A stretch of 64,000 bases of DNA from Desulfobacter latus. GTDB lineage: Bacteria > Desulfobacterota > Desulfobacteria > Desulfobacterales > Desulfobacteraceae. Position numbers and translations under genes: made by a program. The DNA is taken from assembly GCF_013389365.1 (NCBI RefSeq), contig NZ_JACADJ010000008.1, positions 1 to 64,000 on the forward strand. The letters run 5' to 3'. The notes under the pieces were generated by a model. It saw only the letters and a list, made by a program, of their open reading frames with translations. It searched no databases and was not told the origin of the DNA. This document shows, one piece after another, positions 61,299 to 64,000 of the stretch (position 1 is its first letter; each line of letters begins with the position of its first letter).

Positions 61299-63211
61299 CA
61301 CTTGTAGCTCCTTTGCGTTAATTTCACATTCTCAAAAACAAGTGGCTCTTTATTCAAAATAGGATCTTTGCCTTCACCGGCATATTCCCAGGCAGCTACA
61401 TGGCAAAAATTTTCATCATCTCTCTTGGCTTCGTTTTCTTCTGTCTGAGACTCTTCCCTGAAATGGCCACCACAGGATTCTGTACGGGTCAGTGCGTCAC
61501 GCGCCAGAAGCTCGCCAAATTCAAGGTAATCAGCAAGTCTGTAACCTTTTTCCAGAGTCTGGTTAAAATCTTTGCTGGTTCCTGTGACATTAACATTCTG
61601 CCAGAATTCTTCACGCAGCGCGGAAATTTTCTGAATCGCTTCTTTGAGCCCTGCGTCATTCCGGGCCATGCCACAGTATTCCCACATATAATGGCCAAGC
61701 TCTTTATGAATATCATCAACGGTTCTTTTGCCGTTAATGTTCATAAGCTTGTTCAGTTTCTCATTAAGCTGTTTCTCTGCATCTTTAAACGCCTGGTGAG
61801 AGGTGTTTACATCCGCCAGAGACTGGGTTGCCAGGTATCCGCCAATGGTATAGGGAAGAACAAAATATCCGTCTGAAAGACCCTGCATCAATGCACTTGC
61901 ACCAAGACGGTTAGCACCGTGATCGGAGAAGTTGGCACCACCCAGACAGAAAAGACCGTCACGGGTTGTCATAAGGTTATAATCAACCCAGGTACCGCCC
62001 ATTACATAATGGATGGCAGGATAGATTTTCATGGGCACTTTATACGGATCTTCATCCTGAATCTTATCATACATCTGGAAAAGGTTGCCGTATTTTGCTC
62101 TGATGACATCTTCTCCGTCTCGTTTAATTGCATCGCTGAAGTCCAGATATACGGCAAGGCCTGTATTACCAACACCTCTTCCTTCATCGCACGCCAGTTT
62201 TGCATTACGTGAAGCCACATCGCGAGGAACAAGGTTACCAAAACTAGGATATTTACGCTCCAGATAGTAATCTCTTTCGTCTTCAGGAATCTGATCCGGA
62301 CTGCGGTTATCGCCGGCTTTCTTTGGCACCCAGATTCTACCATCATTTCTAAGACTTTCACTCATAAGTGTCAGTTTAGATTGATAGTCTCCATGCACGG
62401 TAATACATGTCGGATGGATCTGGGTATAACAGGGGTTCGCAAAGGCGGCCCCTTTTTTGTAAGCTGCCCAGCATGCCGAAACATTGGAATGCATACCACT
62501 GGTGGATAGAAAGTATACATTGTCATATCCGCCTGTAGCCAAAACGACGGCATGGGCTGAATGGCTTTCAATTTCTCCGGTTACCAGATTACGGCAGATA
62601 ACACCCCTGGCGCAACCGTCAACAATAACGACGTCAAGAATATCGCGTCTTGGGTACATTTCCACACCGCCAAGACCGATCTGACGGCTTAACTGGCCGT
62701 AAACGCCGAGAAGTAACTGCTGCCCCGTCTGTCCTCTGGCATAGAAGGTACGTGAAACCTGGGCGCCACCGAATGACCGGTTGGCATGAAGCCCACCGTA
62801 TTCTCTTGCAAAGGGAACACCTGTGGCAACACAATGGTCAATAATGTTATTTGCATTCTGGGCAAGGCGGTAGACATTTGCCTCTCTTGCACGATAATCG
62901 CCACCTTTAATTGTATCATAAAAAAGGTTTTGTACGCTGTCGCCGTCACCGGGATAGTTTTTTGCTGCATTAATGCCGCCCTGGGCGGCAATACTGTGGG
63001 CTCTTCGCGGAGAGTCCTGAATGCAGAAGTTTTTTACATGATACCCAAGATCTGCCAAAGTTGCCGCTGCTGAACCACCGGCAAGCCCTGTTCCAACAAC
63101 GATAATTTCAAATTTTCTTTTATTTGCAGGATTGACTTTTTTTAAATCAAACTTATATCTATCCCATTTGGTCTCTAGAGGACCTGACGGAACATTGGAA
63201 TTTAATTGCAT
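61298..63211 (-). CDS. sdhA: Succinate dehydrogenase/fumarate reductase flavoprotein subunit
   Basis: A 637-residue protein. FAD motif: [21 protein letters not shown]. Around the flavin-linking His: [20 protein letters not shown]. Active-site blocks: [42 protein letters not shown] and [20 protein letters not shown]. Size and sequence fit the epsilon/Bacteroidota-type enzyme that pairs with a five-helix dihaem cytochrome b. It lies in the order sdhC-sdhA-sdhB. It is a cytoplasm-facing peripheral membrane subunit and a TCA-cycle enzyme in acetate-oxidising sulfate reducers. Confidence 0.96.
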   Translation of the reverse strand: MQLNSNVPSGPLETKWDRYKFDLKKVNPANKRKFEIIVVGTGLAGGSAAATLADLGYHVKNFCIQDSPRRAHSIAAQGGINAAKNYPGDGDSVQNLFYDTIKGGDYRAREANVYRLAQNANNIIDHCVATGVPFAREYGGLHANRSFGGAQVSRTFYARGQTGQQLLLGVYGQLSRQIGLGGVEMYPRRDILDVVIVDGCARGVICRNLVTGEIESHSAHAVVLATGGYDNVYFLSTSGMHSNVSACWAAYKKGAAFANPCYTQIHPTCITVHGDYQSKLTLMSESLRNDGRIWVPKKAGDNRSPDQIPEDERDYYLERKYPSFGNLVPRDVASRNAKLACDEGRGVGNTGLAVYLDFSDAIKRDGEDVIRAKYGNLFQMYDKIQDEDPYKVPMKIYPAIHYVMGGTWVDYNLMTTRDGLFCLGGANFSDHGANRLGASALMQGLSDGYFVLPYTIGGYLATQSLADVNTSHQAFKDAEKQLNEKLNKLMNINGKRTVDDIHKELGHYMWEYCGMARNDAGLKEAIQKISALREEFWQNVNVTGTSKDFNQTLEKGYRLADYLEFGELLARDALTRTESCGGHFREESQTEENEAKRDDENFCHVAAWEYAGEGKDPILNKEPLVFENVKLTQRSYK

Positions 63212-63240
63212 GTATCCCCCTGATTAATTGATAGTTATAG

Positions 63241-63882
63241 CTATGATATCATATTAAAAGCGATTGGAATCAAACCGAACCCTGCTCCGACAATCACACT
63301 GAAAAGTATACCAAACCCTCTGACGATAGGCATATACTTCGGATGACTGGCGCCAAAGGACTGGAAAGCACTCCAAAAGCCGTGATTTACATGAAATGCC
63401 ACCACTACCATGGATACGATATAAAACGCAAGATACGCAGGTTTGGCAAAAACCCCGGCTGTGACATCAAAGGTAGTTAAGGTGGAATGGTCGGCAAATT
63501 TCATAGAAACAAGATGAACTACTATAAAAACCAATATAAAAAGACCTGTATAGGGCATAGTTGCCGATGCCAATGTCCGGCCGCCGGCATTACTTTTCTT
63601 TTTATATTTAACAGGTCTTGCGGCAAGGTTTTGAAAATAGAGAATAAGTGCCGTACCGATGTGAATCAGGGCAAAAATAATCAAACCCGCTTCTGCGATG
63701 TGGATAAGGACCCCAAGTGCATGAAGATGCTCAACATAAGCATTAAAAGCATCTTTTCCGCCATAAACAAACAGGTTTCCGATGAGGTGAGTTGTCAGAA
63801 AGAGGCAGAAAGCGAGACCGGTTACTGCCATAAACTGCTTCTTGGCTATAGAGCAGCTAAAAGTTCGTACCAGCCAGTTCAT
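63241..63882 (-). CDS. sdhC: Dihaem cytochrome b membrane anchor subunit
   Basis: A 213-residue protein with five membrane helices and the His residues expected to bind two haems: THLIGNLFVYGG, AYVEHLHALG, LIHIGTALILYF, FIVVHLVSMKF and VVVAFHVNHGFWSAFQ. It belongs to the FrdC/SdhC type B family of Wolinella-like enzymes, which exchange electrons with menaquinone. AAAGGA precedes the ATG at 63882. It is the first gene of the operon. Confidence 0.94.
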   Translation of the reverse strand: MNWLVRTFSCSIAKKQFMAVTGLAFCLFLTTHLIGNLFVYGGKDAFNAYVEHLHALGVLIHIAEAGLIIFALIHIGTALILYFQNLAARPVKYKKKSNAGGRTLASATMPYTGLFILVFIVVHLVSMKFADHSTLTTFDVTAGVFAKPAYLAFYIVSMVVVAFHVNHGFWSAFQSFGASHPKYMPIVRGFGILFSVIVGAGFGLIPIAFNMIS

Positions 63883-64000
63883 AATTTAATCCTTTCTAAA
63901 TTCGGCATATATACATAACTTAAAAATATAATTTATGTATTATTGCCTTAAATTTTAATAAAATTAAATACTAAATCGTATTCAGCGAAAAAGTGCCAAA
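63883..64000 (-). other. sdhCAB upstream region
   Basis: AT-rich sequence that should hold the sdhC promoter. No operator or second gene is visible before the window ends. Confidence 0.4.

Noticed and set aside
63976-64000. TTGGCAC...CGC on the minus strand as a sigma-54 promoter for sdhC
   Set aside because: The GG-to-GC spacing is nine bases instead of ten and the -12 element lacks TTGC.

Overview
The window looks like chromosome of a sulfate-reducing Desulfobacterota (Desulfobacteraceae-like) bacterium. This is inferred from gene content: an HdrA–FlpD–MetV–MetF cluster, a dihaem-type succinate dehydrogenase/fumarate reductase, a GlcD/GlcF-type lactate or glycolate dehydrogenase, several acetate/carboxylate transporters and sigma-54 regulators. 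No rRNA, tRNA or CRISPR array was recognised.

Layout. 0.6-1.7 kb: four small stress-type genes. 3.0-6.0 kb: a B12-binding radical SAM enzyme and a PAS sigma-54 activator. 6.4-9.4 kb: a mobile-element scar with the N-terminal stump of a cyclic beta-1,2-glucan synthase gene, an IS1595-type insertion sequence with 25-bp inverted ends, a DUF2254 membrane protein and an IS4-type transposase tail. 9.5-10.7 kb: a SprA-like zinc-motif protein and a small flagellar-rod-like protein. 10.7-15.6 kb: a polyamine gene group containing a fused double-domain SpeD, SpeE and two acyltransferase-like proteins. 15.7-20.9 kb: metF, metV, flpD, hdrA. 21.4-26.1 kb: a bacterial cereblon (CULT-domain) protein, a CysZ-like membrane protein, a class IV aminotransferase and glcDF.

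The most unusual part runs from 26.4 to 59.4 kb. It collects carboxylate transport genes: two DUF3360 membrane proteins, two sodium:solute symporters with small partner proteins, a formate/nitrite channel and an acetate uptake protein. With them are two UspA paralogs, a second sigma-54 activator, four DUF294-type nucleotidyltransferases and a PAS–DEDDh exonuclease. Three of the four nucleotidyltransferases are fused to an extracytoplasmic Cache sensor and a PAS domain. My reading is a carboxylate-responsive uptake and signalling island in which a sensed small acid controls a nucleotidyl-transfer reaction. That function is inference; the domain layout is visible in the sequence.

The island is also rich in non-coding structure. 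There are conserved leaders shared by the DUF3360 paralogs and by the UspA paralogs. A 270-bp tandem duplication carries one intact and one broken 53-residue membrane-protein gene. Three tandem ~115-bp G-tract repeats lie upstream of the acetate transporter, and two MITE-like palindromes are present. Two HEARO/omega-RNA-like loci also occur, one in a decayed IscB element beside an IS607 resolvase fragment and the other an orphan copy.

59.6-63.9 kb: a membrane protein of unknown role, then sdhCAB. Together metVF/hdrA, sdhCAB, glcDF and the transporters suggest a cell that takes up and oxidises, or makes, acetate, lactate and related acids.
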